This document shows positions 36,597 to 44,401 of a stretch of DNA of 64,000 nucleotides, piece after piece. A model generated the notes under the pieces. The model did no database searches. It was not told where the DNA came from and saw only the letters and a program-made list of their open reading frames with translations. This DNA is from Paenarthrobacter sp. A20. Lineage in GTDB: Bacteria > Actinomycetota > Actinomycetes > Actinomycetales > Micrococcaceae. Position 1 is the first letter of the stretch; each line of letters starts with the position of its first letter. The stretch is from the NCBI RefSeq assembly GCF_024168825.1, contig NZ_JALJWH010000001.1:1488001-1552000 (forward strand). The letters run 5' to 3'. Position numbers and translations under genes: made by a program.

Positions 36597-37117
36597 GCCG
36601 CCGCCCGTTCCGCAGCCGGCTGCGGGAAGTCCTGTTGAACATCGCGGCCGCAGGCGGGGCTGTGTGCATCCTTGCGGTGATCTGCGCACTGCTGTTCAAC
36701 ATCACGCTGATCATGTTCAAGACGGGGTCGATGTCGCCCGGTATCCCGGCGGGTTCGCTCGCCGTGGTCCGTGAAATCCCTGCCAGCGGGATCAACGCAG
36801 GCGACGTCGTGACCGTGGACAGGCCGGGGAAGCTGCCCATCACGCACAGGGTCCAAACAGTGGAGCCTGCGGACGGATCTGCGCGAACCATCACCATGAA
36901 GGGTGATGCCAACACCGAAGCGGATCCGGCACCCTATGTGGTGGAGAAGGTCCGGCTGGTCCTCTGGTCCGTGCCGGGGCTCGCCCAGCCACTGTCCGCG
37001 GCCGCCAATCCGGTGGTTCTTGGCGCCACAACTATTGCTGTCTCCGGGCTGGTGACCTGGGTCCTGTGGCCAAGGAATCCGAGCCGGCGCAGGAGCGGGC
37101 AGCATGTGGCGGCGTAG
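36593..37117 (+). CDS. sipW: SipW-type signal peptidase I
   Basis: A 174-residue membrane-bound signal peptidase. An N-terminal transmembrane helix precedes the catalytic segment TGSMSPG (Ser46), and the second catalytic box has His (ITHRV, His85) where bacterial-type enzymes have Lys. This Ser-His pair defines the ER/SipW-type group. A C-terminal helix follows. Such enzymes process TasA-like fibre or surface proteins, and two such substrates lie directly upstream and one downstream. Confidence 0.9.
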   Translation: MSRRPFRSRLREVLLNIAAAGGAVCILAVICALLFNITLIMFKTGSMSPGIPAGSLAVVREIPASGINAGDVVTVDRPGKLPITHRVQTVEPADGSARTITMKGDANTEADPAPYVVEKVRLVLWSVPGLAQPLSAAANPVVLGATTIAVSGLVTWVLWPRNPSRRRSGQHVAA

Positions 37118-37766
37118 TGGGTTGTGGACGGCAGCCGTTGCGGCAGTGCTGCTGCTGGGTGCCGCACCCGCGGTTGCCGCCGATGGGGAGGCTTCGGGTT
37201 GGTTGGAGCTCGACGCCGGTCCAGCCGGCCAAGTGCATCGGCTCACCCCGGGCGGCAGTGCGGATTGGGCGGTGGATGTCCATGTTCGCGGCGAACCTGC
37301 CACATCCCTCGACGTCGGGCTGCAATCCGAGCCGGCGTCAACGGAGGTGCTGCGGGATTTCCTGAGCGTGGAGCTCAAGGCTTGCTCGCAACCCTGGGAG
37401 GGAAGCTCCTGCGCGGAGGGCCAGCGTGTCTTGTTGGGACGGACATCGCTGGACACTGCCGGGGGTGTGCAGGTGGACCTCATGGAACCCGGCAGTGCCG
37501 AATCGACCAACGCCTACGTCCTCCTGACAGCAACGTTGGCCGAGGACGTGCCCCGTGAGGTGCAGGGGAGCCGTACGCAGATCGTGGTGGGCGTCCACGG
37601 GTCAGGGGACGACACGGGTGGGCCGGGCTTCCCCGGAAACCCGGCCGGGCCGTCGTCGGGAATCCTGGCAGACACCGGTTTTCGCCTGGGAGGGTTTGCG
37701 CTCCTCGGTTTCGGGGCGGTCGCGGCAGGGTTTGGACTGGCCCGTTTGCGGGGTGCTGCCGGGTGA
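37104..37766 (+). CDS. Surface protein with LAXTG-type sorting signal
   Basis: A 220-residue protein with a classical signal peptide cleaved after A-V-A-A near residue 26, a beta-rich domain, a Gly/Pro-rich linker and a C-terminus reading LADTG (residue 188), a hydrophobic helix and a final arginine pair region. LAXTG is the motif used by class E sortases of actinobacteria, so the protein is probably linked to the cell wall. It overlaps the SipW gene by 14 bases and the next gene as GTGA, so it belongs to the same operon. No sortase gene is in the window. Confidence 0.75.
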   Translation: MWRRSGLWTAAVAAVLLLGAAPAVAADGEASGWLELDAGPAGQVHRLTPGGSADWAVDVHVRGEPATSLDVGLQSEPASTEVLRDFLSVELKACSQPWEGSSCAEGQRVLLGRTSLDTAGGVQVDLMEPGSAESTNAYVLLTATLAEDVPREVQGSRTQIVVGVHGSGDDTGGPGFPGNPAGPSSGILADTGFRLGGFALLGFGAVAAGFGLARLRGAAG

Positions 37767-38293
37767 ATATGTTCAAGCGGGCGCGGGTTGGACTGACGGT
37801 GGCGTTGCCCCTCGCCGTCGTGCTTTCCGCGGTGAACCCACCGGCCGTCACGGAAGCGGCATGGCAACGCGATCAGTACTCGGCAGGGAGCTTCGGCACG
37901 GTGACCATCCCGGCTCCAACACTCAACGGTCCATGTGTGTACAACAACGGGATCGCCGGTCTGGGCGCCTATGTGCGGGTGTACTGGAAACCACCAGCAG
38001 GCTACGCACTGGCGGATGCAGAAATGCAGGCTTCCACCAGTGGCCTGGGGTCCCTTCTGGCGCCACTGACCGGCTACTCGTTGGCTGGGAACACTACCGG
38101 AACAGCGGCAGGCGGATACACCACGGACGTTGCCACCAATTTGTTGGGCGGTCTGCTGGGCCTTGGCACGGAACTCCAACTCGCCATTGTGGTGAAGCGG
38201 TACGGGTGGACCTCCCAGCCGGCCTCAGTGGCCACGAATGCGGGACTCATCCTTGGACTGGGCGGCAACTGCCGGAACCTGCCGGCCGCTTAG
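37763..38293 (+). CDS. Secreted protein with SipW-type signal sequence (3), divergent
   Basis: A 176-residue exported protein. The signal VGLTVALPLAVVLSAV is followed by EAAWQRDQYSAGSFGTVTI, a shortened version of the SipW-dependent pattern. The mature domain has two cysteines near its ends (GPCVYNN and GGNCRN) that may pair, and Gly/Leu-rich stretches. It overlaps the LAXTG gene as GTGA and is the last gene of the operon. An ATG at 37769 is an alternative start. I do not recognise the domain. Confidence 0.7.
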   Translation: MNMFKRARVGLTVALPLAVVLSAVNPPAVTEAAWQRDQYSAGSFGTVTIPAPTLNGPCVYNNGIAGLGAYVRVYWKPPAGYALADAEMQASTSGLGSLLAPLTGYSLAGNTTGTAAGGYTTDVATNLLGGLLGLGTELQLAIVVKRYGWTSQPASVATNAGLILGLGGNCRNLPAA

Positions 38294-38528
38294 AGATGGC
38301 CCGTCCCAGGTTTCACTGAAGAAAACTTCACCCTGCCGCCTTCCAAGACACCTTGACACCAGAGAAAGCGGTGTCATCGGCTAAACTTGGCTGGTAAGAG
38401 CCCCGAAACTCTTGCGTAGGTCGCCGCTCGCGGCAGGCTGCACCGGTAACGTCGGGGCATTCTCATGTACGGCGTCGAGTTCTGGTCATCCGGCCAGTGT
38501 CTCGCCCGAAAGAATGGGGGAGGATCCC

Positions 38529-39818
38529 ATGCCCGCTATCGTGATCGTCGGAGCCCAGTGGGGCGACGAAGGCAAAGGCAAAGCAACCGATCTGCTCGGT
38601 GGCCGCGTTGACTACGTGGTCAAGCCCAATGGCGGTAACAACGCCGGGCACACCGTGGTTGTTGGCGGTGAGAAGTATGAGCTGAAGCTCCTTCCCGCGG
38701 GCATCCTGAGCCCCAACGCAATTCCTATTATTGGCAACGGCTGCGTGGTGAACCTCGAGGCCCTGTTCCAGGAAATCGATGGCCTCGAAGCCCGTGGCGC
38801 GGATACTTCCCGCCTGCGCGTCTCGGCCAACGCCCACCTGGTTGCCCCGTACCACCAGGTGCTGGACAAGGTCACCGAGCGCTTCCTCGGCAGCCGCGCC
38901 ATTGGCACCACCGGCCGCGGCATCGGTCCGGCCTACATGGACAAGGTGGCCCGCCTCGGCATCCGCGTCCAGGACGTCTTTGACGAGTCCATCCTCCGCC
39001 AGAAGGTGGAAGGTTCGCTGCGCCAGAAGAACGAACTCCTGGTCAAGGTGTACAACCGCCGCGACATCATTGCTGACGAGATCGTGGAGTACTTCCTGTC
39101 CTTCGCCGAGCGCCTGCGCCCGTTGGTCATCGACAGCACCCTCGAGCTCAACAACGCACTGGATGAGGGCAAGGTCGTCCTCATGGAAGGTGGCCAGGCC
39201 ACGTTCCTGGACGTCGACCACGGCACCTACCCGTTCGTCACCTCGTCCAACCCGACTGCAGGCGGCGCCTCCGTTGGTTCGGGCATTGGCCCTACCCGCA
39301 TCTCGCGCTCCATCGGCATCATCAAGGCGTACACCACGCGTGTTGGCGCCGGACCGTTCCCCACGGAACTGTTCGATGAGATGGGTGTTTACCTGCAGAA
39401 GACCGGTGGCGAGTTCGGTGTGAACACCGGCCGTCCCCGCCGCTGCGGTTGGTACGACGCCGTCCTGGCACGCCACGCTTCCCGCGTCAACGGCTTCACG
39501 GACTACTTCGTCACCAAGCTGGACGTCCTCACGGGCATCGAGCAGATCCCTGTCTGCGTCGCCTACGACGTCGACGGTGTCCGCCACGACGAGATGCCCA
39601 TGACGCAGACCGAGTTCCACCACGCTGTCCCGATCTTCGAGTACTTCGACGGTTGGACCGAAGACATCACCGGTGCGCGCACCCTGGAGGACCTCCCGGA
39701 GAACGCCCGCAACTACGTGCTGGCCCTCGAAAAGCTCTCCGGAACGCGCTTCTCGGCCATCGGCGTCGGCCCGGACCGCGACCAGACCATCGTTGTTCAC
39801 GACCTGATCAACGACTAA
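38529..39818 (+). CDS. purA: Adenylosuccinate synthase
   Basis: A 429-residue enzyme that joins IMP and aspartate using GTP, the first step from IMP to AMP. It begins with the P-loop [12 protein letters not shown], then [42 protein letters not shown] and [19 protein letters not shown] lies just upstream of the ATG. The 235-base gap before it holds a small hairpin, TGACACC/GGTGTCA at 38354-38376, but no recognisable riboswitch. Confidence 0.96.
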   Translation: MPAIVIVGAQWGDEGKGKATDLLGGRVDYVVKPNGGNNAGHTVVVGGEKYELKLLPAGILSPNAIPIIGNGCVVNLEALFQEIDGLEARGADTSRLRVSANAHLVAPYHQVLDKVTERFLGSRAIGTTGRGIGPAYMDKVARLGIRVQDVFDESILRQKVEGSLRQKNELLVKVYNRRDIIADEIVEYFLSFAERLRPLVIDSTLELNNALDEGKVVLMEGGQATFLDVDHGTYPFVTSSNPTAGGASVGSGIGPTRISRSIGIIKAYTTRVGAGPFPTELFDEMGVYLQKTGGEFGVNTGRPRRCGWYDAVLARHASRVNGFTDYFVTKLDVLTGIEQIPVCVAYDVDGVRHDEMPMTQTEFHHAVPIFEYFDGWTEDITGARTLEDLPENARNYVLALEKLSGTRFSAIGVGPDRDQTIVVHDLIND

Positions 39819-39850
39819 GGTCTTCCGGACTTCGCCGTTCATTGAACGCT

Positions 39851-39914
39851 GACGACGGCGGCGGGTCACCTTGGTTCCTTATGGAACCGACAGGTGGCCC
39901 GCCGTCGTCGTTTC
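39851..39914. terminator. Bidirectional terminator, GACGGCGG-type, with an inner hairpin
   Basis: GACGACGGCGGCGGGTCACC pairs with the run ending CCCGCCGTCGTCG, and the loop holds a second hairpin GGTTCC/GGAACC. It ends in CGTTTCC. The right half lies within the 3' end of the convergent DUF2306 gene. Confidence 0.85.
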
Positions 39915-40604
39915 CGGTTTAACGGCCCGGCCCGCCGTGCGGGAGGCGTGGCCGGGCCTTCTGGCGCGCCTGCGGATGACGTACTCGGCCACCGCAAGGT
40001 TGATGACCCAGGAGGCACCCATGAGGATTGCCCGTGTTGTCTCGTTGGTGGGGCCGGCAACCAGTATCCACGACAGGATGACCAGGGCTTGCGTTCCGGC
40101 CCCCAGGGCGATTGCGTAGGCCCGCGTCATCCATGCGCCGTGGGTGGCGTAGTCCCGGCGTCGAATCGCAAAGAGTCCCAGGATGATGCTCGCGACCATG
40201 GCCGAACCAAAGATCAGCCGAAGGACCAGAAGCGCCTCGCCGTCGCCTTCGGGGAGGTCGTAGAACATGGACATCCATAAGCCGGACAGGGCAGCGAGCA
40301 AGCCGGCCGGCACAAGGATGCGTCCGGCCATCCGGTGCCATGACCGCTTGCCGCGCCGAAGCGAAGGGATGAACTGGAAAGCCCCGAGCAGGCTGTAAAC
40401 CGTCACGGTGACGATGTGGGTTATCACCGGGATGGGCGAACCGAAGAACCTGGCGTTTTGCGGAGTGGGTGCGCCGCCCGTCAATTCAGAGAGGCGGGCG
40501 GCACCGGCTATGACCGGGACGAGGCTGAGTGCGATCAAGGCCGCGGGCACCGCCCACTTTGCCTGGTGGTTGCCGCGGGAGGATGTGGTGGTTCGTGCTG
40601 TCAT
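39879..40604 (-). CDS. DUF2306-family membrane protein
   Basis: A 241-residue integral membrane protein with about six helices. The segment HIVTVTVYSLLGAFQFIPSLR followed by WHRMAGRILVP and the later THGAWMTRAYAIALG are typical of DUF2306 proteins, which share conserved histidines with cytochrome-like membrane proteins; the function is unknown. The extreme C-terminus is basic and overlaps a terminator. It is divergent from a TetR gene, and two palindromes lie in the shared promoter region, so it is a likely target of that regulator. Confidence 0.75.
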   Translation of the reverse strand: MTARTTTSSRGNHQAKWAVPAALIALSLVPVIAGAARLSELTGGAPTPQNARFFGSPIPVITHIVTVTVYSLLGAFQFIPSLRRGKRSWHRMAGRILVPAGLLAALSGLWMSMFYDLPEGDGEALLVLRLIFGSAMVASIILGLFAIRRRDYATHGAWMTRAYAIALGAGTQALVILSWILVAGPTNETTRAILMGASWVINLAVAEYVIRRRARRPGHASRTAGRAVKPETTTAGHLSVP

Positions 40605-40641
40605 GGCTCTGCCTTGCGCTCTTTGGTGACCGGCGTCCTGA

Positions 40642-40662
40642 AAGGTGTACGGCGTACACCTT
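40642..40662. promoter_or_regulatory. TetR-type operator 1
   Basis: A perfect 21-bp palindrome (10-bp arms AAGGTGTACG) centred at 40652. It sits 38 bases upstream of the DUF2306 start and 85 bases upstream of the tetR start. Confidence 0.82.
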
Positions 40663-40677
40663 CATGATGGAAAGGCT

Positions 40678-40696
40678 AGGTGTACGCTGTATACCT
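40678..40696. promoter_or_regulatory. TetR-type operator 2
   Basis: AGGTGTACGCTGTATACCT repeats the first operator with one mismatch between its arms. The centres are 35 bases apart. The AGGTGTAC half-site is the same. Confidence 0.8.
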
Positions 40697-40746
40697 GTCA
40701 ACCCCCGGACTCCGGTCCTTGCGGTACTTTTCGGAAGGCATGTCAT

Positions 40747-41487
40747 ATGACCCAGCTGGCGGAAGCAGCCCGACGCGTACCCCTGAACCGCGACCGCGTG
40801 CTGGAAGCCGCCGTCGCGCTTGCCGACGAGGTGGGAATTGAGTCACTGAGCATGCGTCGGCTCGCGCAGGAACTCGGCGTTGTTCCAATGGCGCTGTACA
40901 AGCACGTCGCCAACAAGGAAGAACTCCTGGACGGCATGGTGGACACCCTCGTCAGCGAAATCGACCCGCCCGTTCCGGAGGCGCCGTGGAAGTCTGCCGT
41001 CCGGCTGCGGGTGCTTTCGGCCAGGCGGGCACTCCTGCGGCACCCCTGGGCCCGCCCTGTGATTGAGACCCGCACCACCACCACGCCGGCCGTACTCGAG
41101 TACATGGACGGCTTTGTGGGAATGTTCCTTGGGGGAGGGTTATCCGTGGATCTCACGCACCACGTCATGCACGCCTTGGGCAGCCGGATGTGGGGGTTCA
41201 CCCAAGAGGTCTTCGACGACTCGGCGGGGCGGGATGCCGGCGGGCAGCAAAGCATGCCGGCCGAGGTCCGGACCGCCATGGCGAGGCAGATGGCCGAGAG
41301 CTACCCGAATCTCTTTCGGATTGCCTTGGCGGCAGCACATGAGGATGAGTCCGTTGTAGGGTCCGGTTGCGATGACCAGTTCGAGTTCGAGTTTGCCCTC
41401 GACCTCCTCCTTGACGGATTTGAGCGGCTCCACGAGCAGGATTGGACGAGCACGATTGGACGGGCAGATGACCACAGTGACCGATGA
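40747..41487 (+). CDS. TetR-family regulator (TetR_C-type effector domain)
   Basis: A 246-residue repressor. The helix-turn-helix is SLSMRRLAQELGVVPMALYKHVANKEELLDGMVD near residues 32-65, and the long C-terminal domain resembles the tetracycline-repressor type. GGAAGG precedes the ATG at 40747. The next gene, an MFS exporter, overlaps its 3' end by 20 bases, so the two are cotranscribed. The twin palindromes in the upstream region are the likely binding sites, which would make the operon self-regulated and also control DUF2306. Confidence 0.85.
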   Translation: MTQLAEAARRVPLNRDRVLEAAVALADEVGIESLSMRRLAQELGVVPMALYKHVANKEELLDGMVDTLVSEIDPPVPEAPWKSAVRLRVLSARRALLRHPWARPVIETRTTTTPAVLEYMDGFVGMFLGGGLSVDLTHHVMHALGSRMWGFTQEVFDDSAGRDAGGQQSMPAEVRTAMARQMAESYPNLFRIALAAAHEDESVVGSGCDDQFEFEFALDLLLDGFERLHEQDWTSTIGRADDHSDR

Positions 41488-42925
41488 CGGAATCGGGTTC
41501 CGATCCCGTCGTGGACCCATTCTGATTGCTTTGATGCTCTCCACGGGCCTGGTGGCGATCGATGCCACAATTGTTGCCACGGCGGTGCCATCGATCGTTG
41601 ATGACATCGGCGGGTTCTCCTCGTTCCCGTGGCTCTTTTCCGCATACCTGTTGGCCCAGGCGGTGTCCGTCCCTGTCTACGCCAAACTCTCGGATGTCCT
41701 GGGCCGCAAACCGGTCATACTCCTTGGCATCGGCCTTTTCCTGCTCGGATCGATTCTCTGCGGAGTGGCGTGGAGCATGCCGGCGCTCATCGCATTCCGC
41801 GTGCTTCAAGGGCTCGGTGCGGGAGCCGTGCAGCCTGTAGCCATCACCATTGCAGGCGACATCTACACGCTTGCGGAGCGGGCGAAGGTGCAGGGCTACC
41901 TGGCGAGCGTGTGGGCCGTTTCTTCCGTGGTGGGGCCAACACTGGGTGGCGTGTTCGCGTCGCTGGAAATCTGGCGTGGGATCTTCCTCATCAACATCCC
42001 GCTATGCCTCCTGGCGGGTTGGATGCTGATCCGTACTTTCCACGAGAACGTGGAGCGTACCAAGCACCGCATCGACTACCTGGGAGCCGGACTGCTGACG
42101 ATCTCCCTGAGCCTGCTCATCCTGGGGGCGCTCCAAGGGGGCCAGGCCTGGCCGTGGAACTCACCCATCAGCATCACTGTATTTGCCGGGGGAGCCGTGG
42201 TGCTGATCGCGTTCCTCCTGGTGGAGCGGAAGGCGTCGGAGCCGGTCCTGCCGCCCTGGGTCGTCTCGCGCAGGCTGCTGGCGACGACGGCGATGGTCGC
42301 TTTCGGGGTCGGCGCGGTGATGCTGGGGCTCACCTCTTACGTGCCCACCTTCCTGGAAGGCGCACTGTCCACGTCACCGCTCCTGGCTGGCCTTGCGTTG
42401 GCAGCATTGACGCTGGGCTGGCCCATCAGCGCTTCCCAAGCCGGCCGGTTCTACCTCCGGATCGGGTTCAAGCGGACGGCCGTCATTGGCATCGTGATCA
42501 CGGTGGTTGGCACCGCCGTCCTGGCCCTCACCGCCTCGTCGCCCAGCGTTCTGCTGGTGGCGGTTGCCTGTTTCATCGTTGGACTCGGGTTGGGCCTGGT
42601 GGCAACTCCAAGCCTCATTGCCGCCCAGACCAGCGTCGAATGGAATGAGCGCGGCGTCGTCACCGGGACCAACCTCTTTGCGCGTTCCATCGGCAGCTCC
42701 ATCGGTGTGGCCGTGTTCGGGGCGGTGGCCAACGCCATTTATGCCAACGGTCCAAGCGGCGGCCCCGATCCTCAAACCACAGTTCACGCATCCGCTGCCG
42801 TCTTCATGGCTGTGCTTGTCAGTGCCATCCTCACGGTCGTGGCAGTTCTGGCGATGCCGTCGGAGGGCAAGGTCAGCAGGACGGAACCGGCAGGGAAGGC
42901 CAGCCCGGAACCTGCCAACGACTAG
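41468..42925 (+). CDS. MFS multidrug efflux transporter, DHA2 (14-helix) type
   Basis: A 485-residue transporter with about 14 helices, related to EmrB/QacA. It has LDATIV-type motif LVAIDATIVATAVPSI in the first helix, SDVLGRKPV in the first loop (motif A), RVLQGLGAGAVQP (motif B) and GPTLGG (motif C, antiporter motif). It overlaps the TetR gene, so it is probably induced by its own substrate. GTG 41477 is an alternative start. Confidence 0.88.
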   Translation: MTTVTDDGIGFRSRRGPILIALMLSTGLVAIDATIVATAVPSIVDDIGGFSSFPWLFSAYLLAQAVSVPVYAKLSDVLGRKPVILLGIGLFLLGSILCGVAWSMPALIAFRVLQGLGAGAVQPVAITIAGDIYTLAERAKVQGYLASVWAVSSVVGPTLGGVFASLEIWRGIFLINIPLCLLAGWMLIRTFHENVERTKHRIDYLGAGLLTISLSLLILGALQGGQAWPWNSPISITVFAGGAVVLIAFLLVERKASEPVLPPWVVSRRLLATTAMVAFGVGAVMLGLTSYVPTFLEGALSTSPLLAGLALAALTLGWPISASQAGRFYLRIGFKRTAVIGIVITVVGTAVLALTASSPSVLLVAVACFIVGLGLGLVATPSLIAAQTSVEWNERGVVTGTNLFARSIGSSIGVAVFGAVANAIYANGPSGGPDPQTTVHASAAVFMAVLVSAILTVVAVLAMPSEGKVSRTEPAGKASPEPAND

Positions 42926-42934
42926 TCTCAAATC

Positions 42935-43807
42935 ATGGAGAATCTGATCACGGGCACCCTGGAGAAGCTGTTCGAAGGCACTGTGTGGGCGGAGGGGCCA
43001 GTCTGGGTTCCTGCGTCGCAGACGGTTCGCTGGAGCGACATCCCCAACAACCGGATTCTCGAGTTCACGCCCGCCACTGCTCGGACGCGTGAGTATGCCA
43101 CCGCCGTCGAATACACCAACGGGCGTACCCTCGACCGCGACGGCAGCGTGGTGCAGTGCAGCCATGGCCGCAGGCGCGTTGAGCGGGATCACGACGGCGT
43201 GGTGACCGGAATCGTCGATTCGTTCGGCGGACATCGGCTCAATTCGCCCAACGACGTCGTGGTGGCCGGCGATGGCACAGTCTGGTTTACGGATCCACCG
43301 TACGGAATCCTGCCCGGGACCGTCGAAGGCCACGAGGGCGAGCAGGAATACGGTGGTTGCTACGTCTTCCGCTTCGACCCGGGAACGGAAGAGCTGACGC
43401 CGGTGGTGACGGACCTTGTTCACCCCAATGGCCTGGCGTTCTCTCCGGACGAGTCGCTGCTGTACGTCGCTGACACGGCGGGTCCGGGCCTCGGGGTCCC
43501 CTTCCGGATCGCTGTTTATCCCGTTGAGGGCGGCGTTTGCGGGGAAGGCCGGACGTTTGTTGAGCTTGAAGATGACGCGGCATCGGACGGATTCCGCGTT
43601 GATGTCGACGGTAGGGTGTGGACGTCAGCTGGGTCATCGGTCCGCGTGTATTCGCCCGACGGCGGGTTGCTGACCGCCGTCGACGTTCCGGAAAGAGTCT
43701 CCAACCTTTGCTTTGGCGGAGCCGATGGCCGCGACCTGTACATCACCGCCACCACGTCCTTGTACCGACTGCGGACATCGACGCAGGACACGGTCGCGAA
43801 GCGTTAG
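42935..43807 (+). CDS. SMP-30/gluconolactonase family protein
   Basis: A 290-residue six-bladed beta-propeller lactonase-like protein. EGPVWVPASQTVRWSDI, with Glu as a probable calcium ligand, SPNDVVVAGDGTVWFTDPPYG and HPNGLAFSPDESLLYVADT give the family calcium-site motifs in order. Members hydrolyse sugar lactones such as gluconolactone. It begins 9 bases after the exporter stop and may be cotranscribed. It is not clearly tied to the uronate locus. Confidence 0.85.
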   Translation: MENLITGTLEKLFEGTVWAEGPVWVPASQTVRWSDIPNNRILEFTPATARTREYATAVEYTNGRTLDRDGSVVQCSHGRRRVERDHDGVVTGIVDSFGGHRLNSPNDVVVAGDGTVWFTDPPYGILPGTVEGHEGEQEYGGCYVFRFDPGTEELTPVVTDLVHPNGLAFSPDESLLYVADTAGPGLGVPFRIAVYPVEGGVCGEGRTFVELEDDAASDGFRVDVDGRVWTSAGSSVRVYSPDGGLLTAVDVPERVSNLCFGGADGRDLYITATTSLYRLRTSTQDTVAKR

Positions 43808-43853
43808 CCAAGGCGAACCGTTCGACAGCTGGCCGTTAAGGGGAGCATAATGG

Positions 43854-43879
43854 TTAGCGGAGCTAATTAGCATTGCTAA
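43854..43879. promoter_or_regulatory. MarR-type tandem operator
   Basis: Two directly abutting 13-bp palindromes, TTAGCGGAGCTAA and TTAGCATTGCTAA. Both have the form TTAGCNNNGCTAA. They lie 30 bases before the marR start, beside its GGAGG. Confidence 0.85.
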
Positions 43880-43909
43880 CTATTATCGCACCTCAGGAGG
43901 CGCCTCCCA

Positions 43910-44401
43910 GTGACGGCAAGCAAGCCAGCAACTAAAACCAGCACAGCAACTAAAACCCAAGCCACAGCCCAGGAATCCGACGGCATTCGGGCGGATATCC
44001 TGGCCATCGATCTTCGTACCGCCGTGATGCGCACTTCGCGCAGGCTCCGGATCGAAGCCACGGGCGATGTCATTACCCCAGGCCAGTACACAGTGCTCGC
44101 CCACCTCAACGCCGGTTCGCAGACACTCCGCGAATTGGCCGAACGCGAGCACGTCCAGGCCCCGTCGATGACCCGGATTGTGAACGCCTTGACGGACCAG
44201 GGTTTCGCTGCCCGGCAGCCGCATCCCGGAGACGGGCGGCAAGTCCACATCAGCATCACTCCCGCAGGCCAGGAAGTCCTGGCGGAGGCACGCAGCCAGC
44301 GGACTGCCTGGCTGGCCCAGCGAGTCGCAGGACTTAGCGAGGAGGACCGACTGACGCTCAGCCGCGCCGCGCACATCATGCAGGAAATGAGCGCCAAGTG
44401 A
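43910..44401 (+). CDS. MarR-family transcriptional regulator
   Basis: A 163-residue winged-helix regulator. After a Thr/Lys/Ala-rich tail, the core has LRELAEREHVQAPSMTRIVNALTDQGFAARQPHPGDGRQVHISIT, the recognition helix and wing of the MarR fold. CAGGAGG lies 10 bases before the GTG start. It overlaps the next gene, an MFS transporter, as GTGA. The two TTAGC-type palindromes at its promoter make it a self-repressing exporter operon. Confidence 0.9.
   Translation: MTASKPATKTSTATKTQATAQESDGIRADILAIDLRTAVMRTSRRLRIEATGDVITPGQYTVLAHLNAGSQTLRELAEREHVQAPSMTRIVNALTDQGFAARQPHPGDGRQVHISITPAGQEVLAEARSQRTAWLAQRVAGLSEEDRLTLSRAAHIMQEMSAK

Noticed and set aside
38354..38376. Possible riboswitch or attenuator before purA
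   Set aside because: Only a 7-bp hairpin is visible. No conserved purine-binding core or terminator/antiterminator pair can be drawn.
38463..39869. A 468-codon minus-strand frame opposite purA
   Set aside because: It mirrors purA almost exactly, has no recognisable motif, and is a composition artefact of a strongly codon-biased gene.
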